Under the pieces are notes generated by a model. The model worked only from the letters and a program-made list of their open reading frames with translations, did not search any database and was not told the DNA's origin. A program made the translations under genes and the position numbers. A stretch of 64,000 nt of DNA from contig NZ_LR594662.1 of assembly GCF_901827175.1 (NCBI RefSeq), forward strand, positions 4,712,001 through 4,776,000, given 5' to 3'. This DNA is from Variovorax sp. RA8. GTDB taxonomy: Bacteria > Pseudomonadota > Gammaproteobacteria > Burkholderiales > Burkholderiaceae_C. This document shows positions 36,914 to 45,081 of the stretch, one piece after another (position 1 is the stretch's first letter; every line of letters starts with the position of its first letter).

Positions 36914-38962
36914 CTAGGTACTTTCGCCGGACTTCTTACCATCTACCGCTGCGATAGCCGCCGCCAGGGTTGCGTTCTCTGTGCGACGAAAGTCCGAGCT
37001 GAGCGCCGCCCAGTCCGGCGGCAGCGGGAAGCCACTTTCGACGAACTCCATCGAATCGAGAATGGCCTTGACCTGCAACGGCTCACGCAGCTGCTCTATA
37101 AGGTCCTCTGCGGTTGGCACATCACCTGACCACAGGCGCGGGCCCGCTAACACTTCGGTTGACCCTTTGCCCAGACTGACGCTGCGAGCGAATACTTGCC
37201 CGCTCTTGAAGAAGCGCGACAGGGCTGAGTAGTCGTAGAAGAACACACCGTCTATGCCTCCAGGAACCGAGTAGGGCAGGCAGTTGAGAAGCACAGGAAT
37301 CCGCTTCATGTAGACTGCGTCAGCTGGCAGGTTGTCTCGAAGGATGTCGGGATATTCCTCCAACGCCTTCATCAGTCGCTTCACTTGACGCACGTTTGAG
37401 CGGTTCGCGACGTCAAAGTAGTGCATCTGAAACGGATTGTTGTTTGGGAGCGACCTGTTCTTGCATTCGAATATGAACAAGTACTGTCCCCACGGGACGA
37501 CGACGTCGTATTCGAACTCTTCACCGTTTCGATTCGCCTTGAACGAGAACGTTGGTATGCCAGCATCCTCAAAGGTCTGGCGAACCGCTCGCTCGAAGCT
37601 CTTCCCCTTCTTCTGAAACTGCTCGCCTAGGCTGCCGATTGCCGAGAACACAACTGTTGCAATGTTCATCGAAACAAACGAACCCTTGAACAACAGGTAC
37701 TTGCCATCCTCTCGCTTGACGAACGGATGGTCGAACAAGTCCCGACTTGACCTGCGAAAGGTCAGCTGTTTGACTAACCGCTCGGCGACACCCGCCGTAA
37801 ACCCACATCCGGCGAGGAAGTGCTGCCAACCTGACATGGTCTTGACCAGGTCGCTTGGCTTCGTCGTCTGTGCGAGCTCCTTCAAGACGCAGTAGCCCCG
37901 AATCCATTCCACAAGCCGCAGGCCACCAGGACGCTCTTGGTCTTCTCGCACGTCGTAGGCAAGCGCCTGGCTCACGCCCCAAAGCACCTGGAGTTCTTCG
38001 GTGGATAGCAAGCCGCGAGGGGGCAGCAGATTTCTGTTCTGAGATGCCTTGCTCACCACTTTCTGAGCTGACGGGCTTGATAGCATCTCCATGTAGTTCT
38101 GGTTGAGTCTATCGAGGAGACGCTCGGCAGCAACCCAATGCGGCAGCTCGATATTCGGGTTGACTTTGTGTTCGACTAACGTTTTCGCCTCGGGAGCTGC
38201 GCCTTCGGTGAATTCTTCCTGTTTAAGAATCCTAAGTCCGCCACCAAGGAGCCGCGCCCTTTGCTCTACAGACCGCCAACGTCTCCAGAGCGTAGCAAGT
38301 AGAAAAGTTGAACCTGCCTGATGCAGCGCCTCCTCACTCGGCTCGTCTGCAAGTGGAACGACGATGGCACCCTCGGAGTCAAACCATCCGCCTTTGAAAG
38401 CCTCCATCTGAACCGTCATCGACGCGAAGTTGACGATGTGCTCCAGTCCTGCGTCAGGGTCCAAGGGCGCCCCTCCTTCTCCGACATCAACGCGGATGTG
38501 CGGTGTGATGGAGCGTCGTCCCCTTACTTGCTCATCCAGCATGTCGTTCAGCGCTTCAGCTTCACGTACGGCGCGGTCCATCGATGCTGCGACGTGGACT
38601 GCGGGTTTGAGTTTCGAGGCGTCCGTTTTCGACAGAGCTTCAACCAACTGGCGGTAGCCCGCCTCGGCGACTCGGAGCGTCTCCATAGCCACCGCCACAT
38701 CCTCGGGGACGTTGTTCGGTCGACCGGACGACAAGTACGCGACGAGTTCGACGTAGAACGCTTGCCGCTTCTTCTCCTTCGTCGGATTCGGGTACTCGTA
38801 CAGCAAGCCGCCGGCACGGCGCAGCGCCTCGGTCAGTCTTGCCGTATCGGCGCTTGGTCCGCCAACAGCATCAAGCAAAGACCTCGCCAGAGGCCAGTCG
38901 AGTGCCTCTAAGGCGTCTTTCATTTGGTCAACCGAGAGAGCAGGGACAGAGCTTGTCATCAT
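36914..38962 (-). CDS. large protein with PD-(D/E)XK nuclease-like domain
   Basis: 682 residues, not recognised as a whole. The N-terminal 430 residues are helix-rich without a known motif. Residues about 450-505 show a restriction-endonuclease-like core: Glu457 in KSFERAV, then EEFEYDVVV with Asp486, then LFIFECK with Glu499 and Lys501, i.e. the E...D...ExK pattern. The protein is therefore likely to cut or process DNA. No methyltransferase or helicase partner is adjacent. It stands alone on the minus strand between spacers in an accessory island, which favours a defence role but does not prove it. Confidence 0.65.
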   Translation of the reverse strand: MMTSSVPALSVDQMKDALEALDWPLARSLLDAVGGPSADTARLTEALRRAGGLLYEYPNPTKEKKRQAFYVELVAYLSSGRPNNVPEDVAVAMETLRVAEAGYRQLVEALSKTDASKLKPAVHVAASMDRAVREAEALNDMLDEQVRGRRSITPHIRVDVGEGGAPLDPDAGLEHIVNFASMTVQMEAFKGGWFDSEGAIVVPLADEPSEEALHQAGSTFLLATLWRRWRSVEQRARLLGGGLRILKQEEFTEGAAPEAKTLVEHKVNPNIELPHWVAAERLLDRLNQNYMEMLSSPSAQKVVSKASQNRNLLPPRGLLSTEELQVLWGVSQALAYDVREDQERPGGLRLVEWIRGYCVLKELAQTTKPSDLVKTMSGWQHFLAGCGFTAGVAERLVKQLTFRRSSRDLFDHPFVKREDGKYLLFKGSFVSMNIATVVFSAIGSLGEQFQKKGKSFERAVRQTFEDAGIPTFSFKANRNGEEFEYDVVVPWGQYLFIFECKNRSLPNNNPFQMHYFDVANRSNVRQVKRLMKALEEYPDILRDNLPADAVYMKRIPVLLNCLPYSVPGGIDGVFFYDYSALSRFFKSGQVFARSVSLGKGSTEVLAGPRLWSGDVPTAEDLIEQLREPLQVKAILDSMEFVESGFPLPPDWAALSSDFRRTENATLAAAIAAVDGKKSGEST

Positions 38963-39279
38963 CAGAGCGTAGCGGACTTCTGTAAGCTTGAAAGCTCAGG
39001 CGACGATGGTAAGGAGACTCGAACGCGAAGGTCGCGACCGGCTTGTTATCGGCGCGCGCTCCGCTTCTCCACTTGTGCGCTAGGACGGCGTTCAACCGGC
39101 AGCTGTGAAGTGAGGCTATCCGTCAGTGGCACTTACCGCGATGGGTTTCATGTGCCTAGTTGGACGTCCGTGCTGAATGTCGGGTGTTAGCCGCTGACGG
39201 CTGTTGGTCGCAACTTGCCACATCCGCACCAGAATCCACGGACCCAAAGCAGAGGTCCATCGGGCTCCATGACAGACGC
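38963..39279. other. gene-free spacer
   Basis: 317 bp upstream of the PD-(D/E)XK gene and downstream of the HEPN gene. No start-to-stop frame with protein-like composition, no clear terminator and no tRNA. It presumably carries the promoter of the PD-(D/E)XK gene at its low-coordinate end. Confidence 0.5.
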
Positions 39280-40479
39280 TCAAGTGCTGGAATCGACATC
39301 AATTCGACTACCGTGACGCTCAGCCGCATGCATAAAAAGATTCTCTAGGAGCTCTCGAGCTTCTGACTCCAACTGAACAAGGTCCACCTTCGGCAGATAG
39401 CCATCATGAACAAGGACACTTCGTTTGTCATACACGTGTAGCGCTCTGCGCTGCAATGCTCTCGATTCCTCTGCGTTTACGTCTTCAAGATTGGCGAAGA
39501 GCTTTCTCACCTGACTTCGAATCGAATCATCACCGCGGAAATCTAGCTCCCGGCGGAGCGCCTCAAGGCTCATAAATTCTTCGGACGAAGAATCCAATCT
39601 TGAAAGTTCAGATGCCAACTCCACTTTCCATCGGTCGAGCAATACCATAGCTGCGTCGTGCTTACGCGTAGGGGTCGCCAGTGCCTCCATAGCAATCACA
39701 AGGAGCAGAAATCGAACCCTGACCTGTTCCTCGTTGAAGTGGGCTGCATAGAGTTCCAAGGCTACGCGAAATTTCTCGCCATATGGAGGCTTCGAAAGAA
39801 GACTCGCAATGCTGACAAGAGCTTCGTGAACAGCGCTTTTCTCTAAGGTATACCGCTTCTGCATGGAAAGATGGACGCTCGTCTCCATGCTCCCCCTGCC
39901 ACTACCGAGCTCCTTTCTCACTTGGAAGGGGGCCGCCACGGTGAGGACATCGTTTAGCTTCAGATTGACGAGCGACATGGTCGCGTAGGCAGTCGCCCTC
40001 AGAGCCTCGAGTAGCGGTAGCGTTGGTTCCCCATCTAGCTTGAAATTGATGAGTATGTCCACCTCGCCACGGTGCGCATTTCGATGAACCAGCGAAAGCT
40101 CTATTACATCGTCAGGGGACTTCAGAATCGCGTCACGAACTCGATGAAGGCCCGGCGTCTTGCCATCCCACACGAGCGGCCCAAACTTGGTCTCTTCATT
40201 CAAATAGCGCTCAGGGGCCGGCCGGCCTGCATAAGAGAGGATGACTAGCCGCGCCGGGATGGGCGTCGCACTTCCGTAGTCGATACTGAAGTCTCGAGAC
40301 TCAACGCCAGACCTCTCGGGCCAGACGTTCCAGGTCTGACACCGCAGAATCGCCACAAACTCGTTTTCCTGATTCACCGTTGTCTCGCTTCGCTTCCAGG
40401 CTTCCGTTTCAAAGTGGCCGGCGGCCACACCCAGACTGACCAATCCTAGCCAAAGTTCCGGTCCAACGGCCGACTTCAT
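39280..40479 (-). CDS. HEPN-domain protein (ApeA-like C-terminal domain)
   Basis: 399 residues. The first 220 are not recognised. The C-terminal 160 are all-helical and include LVIAMEALATP and then YDKRSVLVHDG, an R-x4-H motif (Arg353, His358) of the kind that forms the RNase active site in HEPN proteins and that in ApeA-like HEPN domains follows a similar helix. Such proteins usually act as RNA-cutting toxins in abortive phage defence. ATG 40479 follows AGGTGA by five bases. It lies singly on the minus strand. Confidence 0.65.
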   Translation of the reverse strand: MKSAVGPELWLGLVSLGVAAGHFETEAWKRSETTVNQENEFVAILRCQTWNVWPERSGVESRDFSIDYGSATPIPARLVILSYAGRPAPERYLNEETKFGPLVWDGKTPGLHRVRDAILKSPDDVIELSLVHRNAHRGEVDILINFKLDGEPTLPLLEALRATAYATMSLVNLKLNDVLTVAAPFQVRKELGSGRGSMETSVHLSMQKRYTLEKSAVHEALVSIASLLSKPPYGEKFRVALELYAAHFNEEQVRVRFLLLVIAMEALATPTRKHDAAMVLLDRWKVELASELSRLDSSSEEFMSLEALRRELDFRGDDSIRSQVRKLFANLEDVNAEESRALQRRALHVYDKRSVLVHDGYLPKVDLVQLESEARELLENLFMHAAERHGSRIDVDSST

Positions 40480-40596
40480 CAAAGGTCAGGTCACCTATCG
40501 GCGGATTGTTGCCCACCGCCCGGTCAGTGCTCACACGCTCCTGAATCCCGGGAATGGCGGGGCAGCTCCGAGCCATGTTCCATGGCTGTTTCTTTG

Positions 40597-40869
40597 CTAC
40601 GCCGGGTTGATAGCGCCAAGGAGCGAACTTAGAGCGAACAACAAGGTTGCAGCGGCCGTCCAGGCTGCCGCAATTTTGTTTGCGGCGGCTCCCTCAGCGA
40701 GCGTCCTGCCAATTGCAAGCATGTCTAGCGGACCCTTCGGCTTCCCAGTTGCCGCGTCAATCTCGGGCAGGCTAGTTCGTGCCGACTTGTACCAATACCA
40801 CGCGCTTATCAATGCGAACGCCGCACCGGCCAGGTTAAAAATTAGCAATACAGTCTTCATGTGTTCCAT
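40597..40869 (-). CDS. small two-helix membrane protein
   Basis: About 90 residues with a transmembrane helix near the N-terminus (TVLLIFNLAGAAFALISAWYW in part) and one near the C-terminus (about 66-86), joined by a soluble loop containing GPLDMLAIGRTLAEG. No family recognised. Start is either of two in-frame ATGs nine bases apart (40869, 40860). It lies about 115 bp upstream of the HEPN gene on the same strand and could be transcribed with it. Confidence 0.6.
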   Translation of the reverse strand: MEHMKTVLLIFNLAGAAFALISAWYWYKSARTSLPEIDAATGKPKGPLDMLAIGRTLAEGAAANKIAAAWTAAATLLFALSSLLGAINPA

Positions 40870-41266
40870 GGAAGCCTCTTAGTTGCCCAGCGCGCCGAGT
40901 CGCTCGGGGAATATCGCCATGCTTGCTTCATTTCACGCAGGCCGCTCATTGACCTTCTGCTCTGCTTGAACTACGGACGTAATCATGCGCTTCCCTCATT
41001 CCTTGAATGCCAGCGGCACGAGCTCCTGCGTCCGCTGCAGGGTTCGATTTAAACCCGTGGGGATTCTGCCCCAGCCTGTCGTTCGAACACGCCCGCTCAG
41101 TTGGCCTTGGCATCAAAGTATGTCTCCCACGACGACGGCGAAGCTTGGCGTCCCTCGGAGTTTCGAAAGGTAGGAACAAGGCGGTTCGACGGGCTGAAAA
41201 CTCCCTCAAACCAAGTTCGATATAGATTTTCATGGGCGGATAAAAGGGCCCCCTAAACATCTGACC
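40870..41266. other. gene-free spacer
   Basis: 397 bp between two divergent small genes. Open frames on both strands here have no domain-like content. It probably contains both promoters; nothing more specific is visible. Confidence 0.45.
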
Positions 41267-41752
41267 ATGACACACCAAAACCAAACCCGCCCCGACGCCC
41301 CTCCCGTTCAAATCCGAATCACCGTTGAAACGCTTGACTGCAAGGGGAAGGTTCAGCGGAGGATTTCCCTGTGCAACGACTTTCCCGCCTGGGCACAAGA
41401 GCGGGCCATCGAATACTGCTTGCTCGCAGCCTCGACCACGGCCGGAAATCTCCTCATGCGAGCGCTGCCCGTCCTGCAGGTCGGCACTGGCGCCAACGTC
41501 ACCGAACTCGACCCCCTTGACTACAACAGCATCACCCGCGAGCCGCTGACTGCGCAGGAAAAGGTCCTGAGAATCTTTACAAGCTCCCTTTCCCCCGACT
41601 TCTCGAAGCGAGCAGCGGAGCTTGGCATCAGCTCGCTCAATGTCGACGAGAACACCCCGGAACCGTATCTCGAGCTGATTGCAAAGTGGTTCACCACGTG
41701 GAAGCTTGCCGTTCGTGCGTCAGACGCAGCCTCGCGGTCAGGTGGATGCTAA
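41267..41752 (+). CDS. hypothetical protein
   Basis: 161 residues of balanced composition, with hydrophobic core-like segments (QIRITVETLD, WAQERAIEYCLLAASTTAGNLLMRAL, PYLELIAKWFTTWKLAV). No motif, signal peptide or membrane segment. It is the only plus-strand gene in this part of the island. Its GC matches the island. Function unknown. Confidence 0.5.
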   Translation: MTHQNQTRPDAPPVQIRITVETLDCKGKVQRRISLCNDFPAWAQERAIEYCLLAASTTAGNLLMRALPVLQVGTGANVTELDPLDYNSITREPLTAQEKVLRIFTSSLSPDFSKRAAELGISSLNVDENTPEPYLELIAKWFTTWKLAVRASDAASRSGGC

Positions 41753-42097
41753 GCTCGATTCTTTCGCCCCTGGGGCTCGCGAGCTTGCCACAGCGGGAGC
41801 ACTGAATAGAGGCAGCCAGCCGTTGCTCTCGCTACCAGTCCTTGGGTCGGCCGAACGCGTGCGGCGGAAATGTCAATTTGGCACCACGCGCCACGGCGGC
41901 TGGTATCAAGTGAAGGCTCCGCGGGTACCGGTCGCCGTCCGCGACCTGCGCCTCGAGCCAGGCGTAAGCCCGCGCAAGTTTAAGGCATTGCCTGTGACAC
42001 GGGCTTCTTGAGGACGGGGCGCTTGGCCATGACCTTCATTTTGGGCGATATCTTTCCCCGCTCCCAGCTTGGTCCAAAGGTGCGGTGCCGTCAGCGC
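41753..42097. other. spacer downstream of the HipB-like gene
   Basis: 345 bp with no supported gene. A HipA partner would be expected here, downstream of the HipB-like gene on the minus strand, but no HipA-like segment was found in any frame; only a 19-codon frame beginning MKVMAKRP is seen. Confidence 0.5.
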
Positions 42098-42340
42098 TTA
42101 CCACTCAACTTTCGGCACATCGGTGCCGTATGGCTGCAGCATCACCTCAACGCCGAGCACAGCGGTGATTGTCAGCAGCTGGTCGATAGTCATCGCCGAG
42201 GGGTTGAGCTCGAGTGAAGAAACACGTTTCTGCGACAGCCCGACCCGCGCGGCCAAGTCGGCCTGGCTCAACGATTCCGCCTTGCGGGCACCTCGCAGGA
42301 TTGGTCCCAGCTGGGAAGGCAGCGAAAGCTTTTGCCTCAT
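42098..42340 (-). CDS. HipB-like XRE antitoxin-type regulator, without HipA
   Basis: About 80 residues from the ATG at 42340 (MRQKLSLP); a longer frame to 42433 overlaps the upstream gene and is less likely. A lambda-repressor-type HTH is clear: LGPILRGARKAESLSQADLAARVGLSQKRVSSLE, shown here by its parts SQADLAARVGLSQKRVSSLE, followed by a HipB-like LGVEVMLQPYG tail. HipB normally pairs with a HipA kinase toxin made from the next gene; none is present. It is the last gene of the minus-strand operon that includes kptA. Confidence 0.75.
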   Translation of the reverse strand: MRQKLSLPSQLGPILRGARKAESLSQADLAARVGLSQKRVSSLELNPSAMTIDQLLTITAVLGVEVMLQPYGTDVPKVEW

Positions 42341-42389
42341 ACCTGCGAGGTGGGTATTCGCCTCTTTACTTGTGAGCCGAGTAGCGGCT

Positions 42390-42698
42390 TCATATGCGTA
42401 GCACGTCCACGGCTTCGTGTGGGTCCTCCGCATCCTCGAGTGATATCACTAGCCTAGTGCCACCAGCGTGCGCCAGGCGTATGAGTGTGAGCAGCGATGG
42501 CCCATCGTCCAAACCAGCGATGTTGAGGACGCTCTTGTCAGGTGTCATGCTGCCATCTGCCCGAACTTGCGCACCGGCTTCCTTGAGTTGCTGGACAAAC
42601 GTGCCAATCGTGCGCAGCAGCTCATAGTGCTTAGCACCAAATGCGATGTCAGCGTCGCGTAGCAGTGAACGTTCGAACTCGCTTGTTATATCTGCCAT
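42390..42698 (-). CDS. hypothetical protein of the RNA-repair operon
   Basis: 102 residues, acidic, mostly helical at the N-terminus (MADITSEFERSLLRDADIAF) with a strand-rich second half (RLVISLEDAEDPHEAVDVL). No known domain recognised. It starts 28 bp after the kptA stop and is followed by the HipB-like gene, all on the minus strand. Confidence 0.55.
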   Translation of the reverse strand: MADITSEFERSLLRDADIAFGAKHYELLRTIGTFVQQLKEAGAQVRADGSMTPDKSVLNIAGLDDGPSLLTLIRLAHAGGTRLVISLEDAEDPHEAVDVLRI

Positions 42699-42726
42699 GG
42701 TGGACTTGGATGGGGACAGCCACGCT

Positions 42727-43335
42727 TCAATAGCCGATGGGGCCGGCCCTTCCGTTGCGCTTCGGAGCGGGGAGCGAGAGGTACCGGGGAGGAACGGCTG
42801 CTGTCAGCCAAACTGCGTTCTCTGATTGCTGGAATTGATGCCCGTCTTTGTTCATTGCGTAGGTGTCGACAACGAGAATCACCGGCGTACCGCGGCGCGC
42901 TCCTACCGCGCTTGCGGCCTCTTTCGTCGCCGACAGATGCACCGCATGCCGGCTCATTGGTCGCAGGCCATCGCGGAGGATTGCGGGCAGGTTCTTGCGG
43001 ACAGTGCCGTGATACAAAACAGGCGGCGGGACGGCCGTGCGTAGCTTGAGGTCGACCTCCACCGAGTGCCCTTGTGCAGCGCGGATGCGAAGGCCGTCCG
43101 CCGAGACCGTGAATCTCCGCTTATCGTTGGTCTCAACAATCTCGAGCAGCTCGTCGGCCGTGAGGTCCTGACCGTGGCCGGCAGCGCCGGCGAGCAAGTC
43201 TCCGACTCGGCACCAGCCTTCGCGGTCGAGTCGCACACCCCACAACGCCGGCTTGTGCCGCAGAACGCGCGCGAGCTCGCGTGATTTTGGAACGAGCTCT
43301 GGTCTCATAGTTGTGGCATCAGGTGGCGCGGTCAT
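42727..43335 (-). CDS. kptA: RNA 2'-phosphotransferase (Tpt1/KptA)
   Basis: 202 residues of the Tpt1/KptA family, which removes an internal RNA 2'-phosphate using NAD+, giving ADP-ribose 1'',2''-cyclic phosphate. Family landmarks are all present: the LRHKP motif, NDKRRF, YHGTVRKN, HLSATKEAA and a GTPVILVVDT strand. ATG 43335 lies eight bases after the upstream stop; later in-frame Met (43308) is also possible. In bacteria the natural substrate is often unknown. Here it is sandwiched in an operon with a HAD phosphatase of the RNA-repair type, which supports a role in mending broken or capped RNA ends. Confidence 0.88.
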   Translation of the reverse strand: MTAPPDATTMRPELVPKSRELARVLRHKPALWGVRLDREGWCRVGDLLAGAAGHGQDLTADELLEIVETNDKRRFTVSADGLRIRAAQGHSVEVDLKLRTAVPPPVLYHGTVRKNLPAILRDGLRPMSRHAVHLSATKEAASAVGARRGTPVILVVDTYAMNKDGHQFQQSENAVWLTAAVPPRYLSLPAPKRNGRAGPIGY

Positions 43336-43343
43336 CAGATGCA

Positions 43344-43556
43344 CTAGTCGCGAGGGGCGCCTGGTTCTGCCCACAGAAGCGGCAAGACCTGCGCAGTGAA
43401 GCGCACATCGGTCTCATCGGGATAGTGCCGAAGAAGCGAGTCGGCTACGTATTGCAGGTGGGTTAGCGAGGCAGACGCCAGTCGGCCGCTCGAGAGTTGC
43501 TCCAGGAATTTCCTCGTCTCAACGAGGGCGCGCGTTCGCTCGTAAGGAGTAGTCAT
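43344..43556 (-). CDS. BPSL0761-type small protein
   Basis: 70 residues starting MTTPYERTRALVETRKFLEQ and containing LRHYPDETDV, the pattern of the small BPSL0761 family found mainly in Burkholderiales and pseudomonads. Function unknown. Its start overlaps the HAD gene's stop by 4 bp (ATGA), and kptA begins just after its stop, so it is an integral member of the operon. Confidence 0.65.
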   Translation of the reverse strand: MTTPYERTRALVETRKFLEQLSSGRLASASLTHLQYVADSLLRHYPDETDVRFTAQVLPLLWAEPGAPRD

Positions 43557-44140
43557 TCCGGACCTCGGCCAGCTTGGCGGCGAAGCTGGAATGCGACGCA
43601 GAGCTTGGCGTACTCCACCTCGGTCACCCCGACGTTTTCCCTGCATTTCACAATGAACTGCAAGGTTTCGCTGGCCGGCCCGTGGTCGAGCCCAGTGCCT
43701 GAGAGCTCATCGTCAAGAACTACCCAATTGCTCGCAAACTCTGGGTGGCCTTGCAGCCAAGCGGAGATTTCGGCCCAGCGGTTGGTGCGGCCACGGATGG
43801 TCGGTGTGACGAGGTCATGGTGCAGGCTGTCGACAACGAAAGCTAGGCCGCCTCGGCTGAGGGCGACACGGAGGTTGCCGTCGTCAAGAACCCGCGCCCA
43901 TGAAGATGATATGACGTACGTAGGGCGAAACTCCTCGTCGATGCGCCTCAGGTGTGCGGATGCAACGGCATTGAAGAGTTGGTCCCAGAGACCGAGGGGA
44001 GCGGTCTTCGCGCCGCGGGAATTTGGCGACAGCGCGAGGGCAACGTCGCAGCCGCCGTACGGGTGATTCAGACAAACCACGTCGTCTAGGTCAAGGAATA
44101 GCACTATCCGAGCAGGATGTTCAGTAGACGAGTGAGCCAC
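43553..44140 (-). CDS. HAD phosphatase of the Swiss-army-knife RNA-repair type
   Basis: About 195 residues from a GTG at 44140. HAD motifs: FLDLDDVVCLN (DxD nucleophile pair), VISSSWAR (Ser/Thr motif II) and WVVLDDE (acidic motif IV). The layout matches the HAD domains found in or next to multi-domain RNA-repair proteins, which remove phosphates from RNA ends. Its start lies within the end of the upstream gene (20-bp overlap) and its stop overlaps the next gene. Beside kptA this suggests a pair of RNA-end phosphate-processing enzymes. Confidence 0.72.
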   Translation of the reverse strand: MAHSSTEHPARIVLFLDLDDVVCLNHPYGGCDVALALSPNSRGAKTAPLGLWDQLFNAVASAHLRRIDEEFRPTYVISSSWARVLDDGNLRVALSRGGLAFVVDSLHHDLVTPTIRGRTNRWAEISAWLQGHPEFASNWVVLDDELSGTGLDHGPASETLQFIVKCRENVGVTEVEYAKLCVAFQLRRQAGRGPE

Positions 44141-44621
44141 TACGTCCCCTGGCAAACGCCCTGTTGAAAACCTCCTGCGCCTTTCCGCCCGATGAATCCG
44201 CGCTGAGGTCGCGTTCCAATACCACCAGGCCGTTGGCAAGGTGAAACATCAAGGTTCCGTCCGCCGAAGAATAGACCTCGTCGAGTTCCTCGAACAGCAT
44301 TCCGTACCCTTCGCTCAGGGGGGCACGTAGGCGCACATACACGCGGCTCCATTCAGCGGTTCCATACCGTCTGAGAAAGCGCCGCGCCTCCTGGAGGTCG
44401 GTGGTCACAAAGGAGATGAGCCGAGGTTCCTCCGTGATGACATAAGCCTCCGCTAGGAACCACGCTTGGGCGCGAATCTCGGCTCCGGTCCAGTAACGCT
44501 GCCCGCGCACCCTTTCGATGCTCGGGGGTGTCCGCTCGTCGTCGAGACGGGTGCAGAGCGTTTTGGTGGCAATGCCGGCTACGTTCATGAGCTTCCTTAA
44601 GGGCCATCTGGAGTCCTCCAA
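44121..44621 (-). CDS. hypothetical protein, first gene of the RNA-repair operon
   Basis: Up to 166 residues; a start at the internal ATG (MNVAGIATK) about 12 codons in is equally likely. The N-terminal part (KTLCTRLDDERTPPSIERVRGQRYWTGAEI in pieces) resembles a small HTH or MerR-like segment; the C-terminal part is strand-rich (SRVYVRLRAPLSEG, LMFHLANGLVVLERDL). No family recognised. It is promoter-proximal, facing the palindromes at 44671-44710 and the divergent XRE gene. Confidence 0.55.
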   Translation of the reverse strand: MEDSRWPLRKLMNVAGIATKTLCTRLDDERTPPSIERVRGQRYWTGAEIRAQAWFLAEAYVITEEPRLISFVTTDLQEARRFLRRYGTAEWSRVYVRLRAPLSEGYGMLFEELDEVYSSADGTLMFHLANGLVVLERDLSADSSGGKAQEVFNRAFARGRSGSLVY

Positions 44622-44670
44622 GAGACAGCCGATTTAGACGATGTCGCGGGCACTTCATGACCGCCTTTAA

Positions 44671-44690
44671 ATGCATAGTGTACTATGCAT
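44671..44690. promoter_or_regulatory. palindromic operator candidate 1
   Basis: ATGCATAGT-GT-ACTATGCAT: two perfect 9-bp inverted arms with a 2-bp centre, in the 145-bp AT-rich spacer between the minus-strand operon and the divergent XRE gene. Likely binding site of that regulator or its neighbour. Confidence 0.6.
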
Positions 44691-44692
44691 AA

Positions 44693-44710
44693 TAAACTAT
44701 ATATAGTTTA
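44693..44710. promoter_or_regulatory. palindromic operator candidate 2
   Basis: TAAACTATATATAGTTTA, a perfect 18-bp palindrome two bases after the first one. Both share the word ACTAT at their arms. Such AT-rich DNA is unusual in this window and is likely to contain overlapping divergent promoters. Confidence 0.6.
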
Positions 44711-44766
44711 CTTGGTTTATTTTAAATGGGTATCCCCGGACACTTCGCGCTTTCGAAGGGGCACGG

Positions 44767-45081
44767 GTGGATTCCGAGCAGAAATGGAGGGTGGCGCTGG
44801 GCTTGGTCTTGAGGCAGATGCGCCAAGACGCCGAGATATCGCAAGAAGGGTTTGCTCACCACGCCCATGTCACGCGCCTCACCGTGCACAGCATCGAGCG
44901 AGGAGCCGCTAGCATCGGCTTCGATAGGCTCGTTCGCTTCTGCGAGGTCCTAAAGGTGCGACCGTCAACGGTCCTTTTGCAGACAGAGGAATTGGTCGGG
45001 TCGCCTGCGCGGCTCAAGAAGGCTGTGGACCAGCTGGAAACTGAGCGCAAGCGCGGAAGACCACGTGTGGTCAAGAAGTAG
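44767..45081 (+). CDS. XRE-family transcriptional regulator
   Basis: 104 residues from a GTG, with a Cro/CI-type helix-turn-helix (LGLVLRQMRQDAEISQEGFAHHAHVTRLTVHSIERG, pieces ISQEGFAHHAHVTRLTVHSI) followed by a basic, helical tail ending KRGRPRVVKK. It is divergent from the six-gene minus-strand operon across a spacer with two palindromes, so it probably represses that operon and itself. Last gene of the island before the right attachment end. Confidence 0.8.
   Translation: MDSEQKWRVALGLVLRQMRQDAEISQEGFAHHAHVTRLTVHSIERGAASIGFDRLVRFCEVLKVRPSTVLLQTEELVGSPARLKKAVDQLETERKRGRPRVVKK

Noticed and set aside
36628..36957. 109-codon frame starting at the PLD stop (TGATGA)
   Set aside because: Composition is not protein-like, no domain, and it runs into the end of the convergent nuclease-like gene.
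34681..38962. DISARM system (DrmC-like PLD next to a nuclease-like gene)
   Set aside because: No DrmA helicase, DrmB or methyltransferase; the second gene is convergent and its motif is PD-(D/E)XK. Only a DrmC-like domain remains.
40946..41398. 150-codon minus-strand frame
   Set aside because: Low-complexity, overlaps the start of the plus-strand gene at 41267 and has no ribosome site or domain-like pattern.
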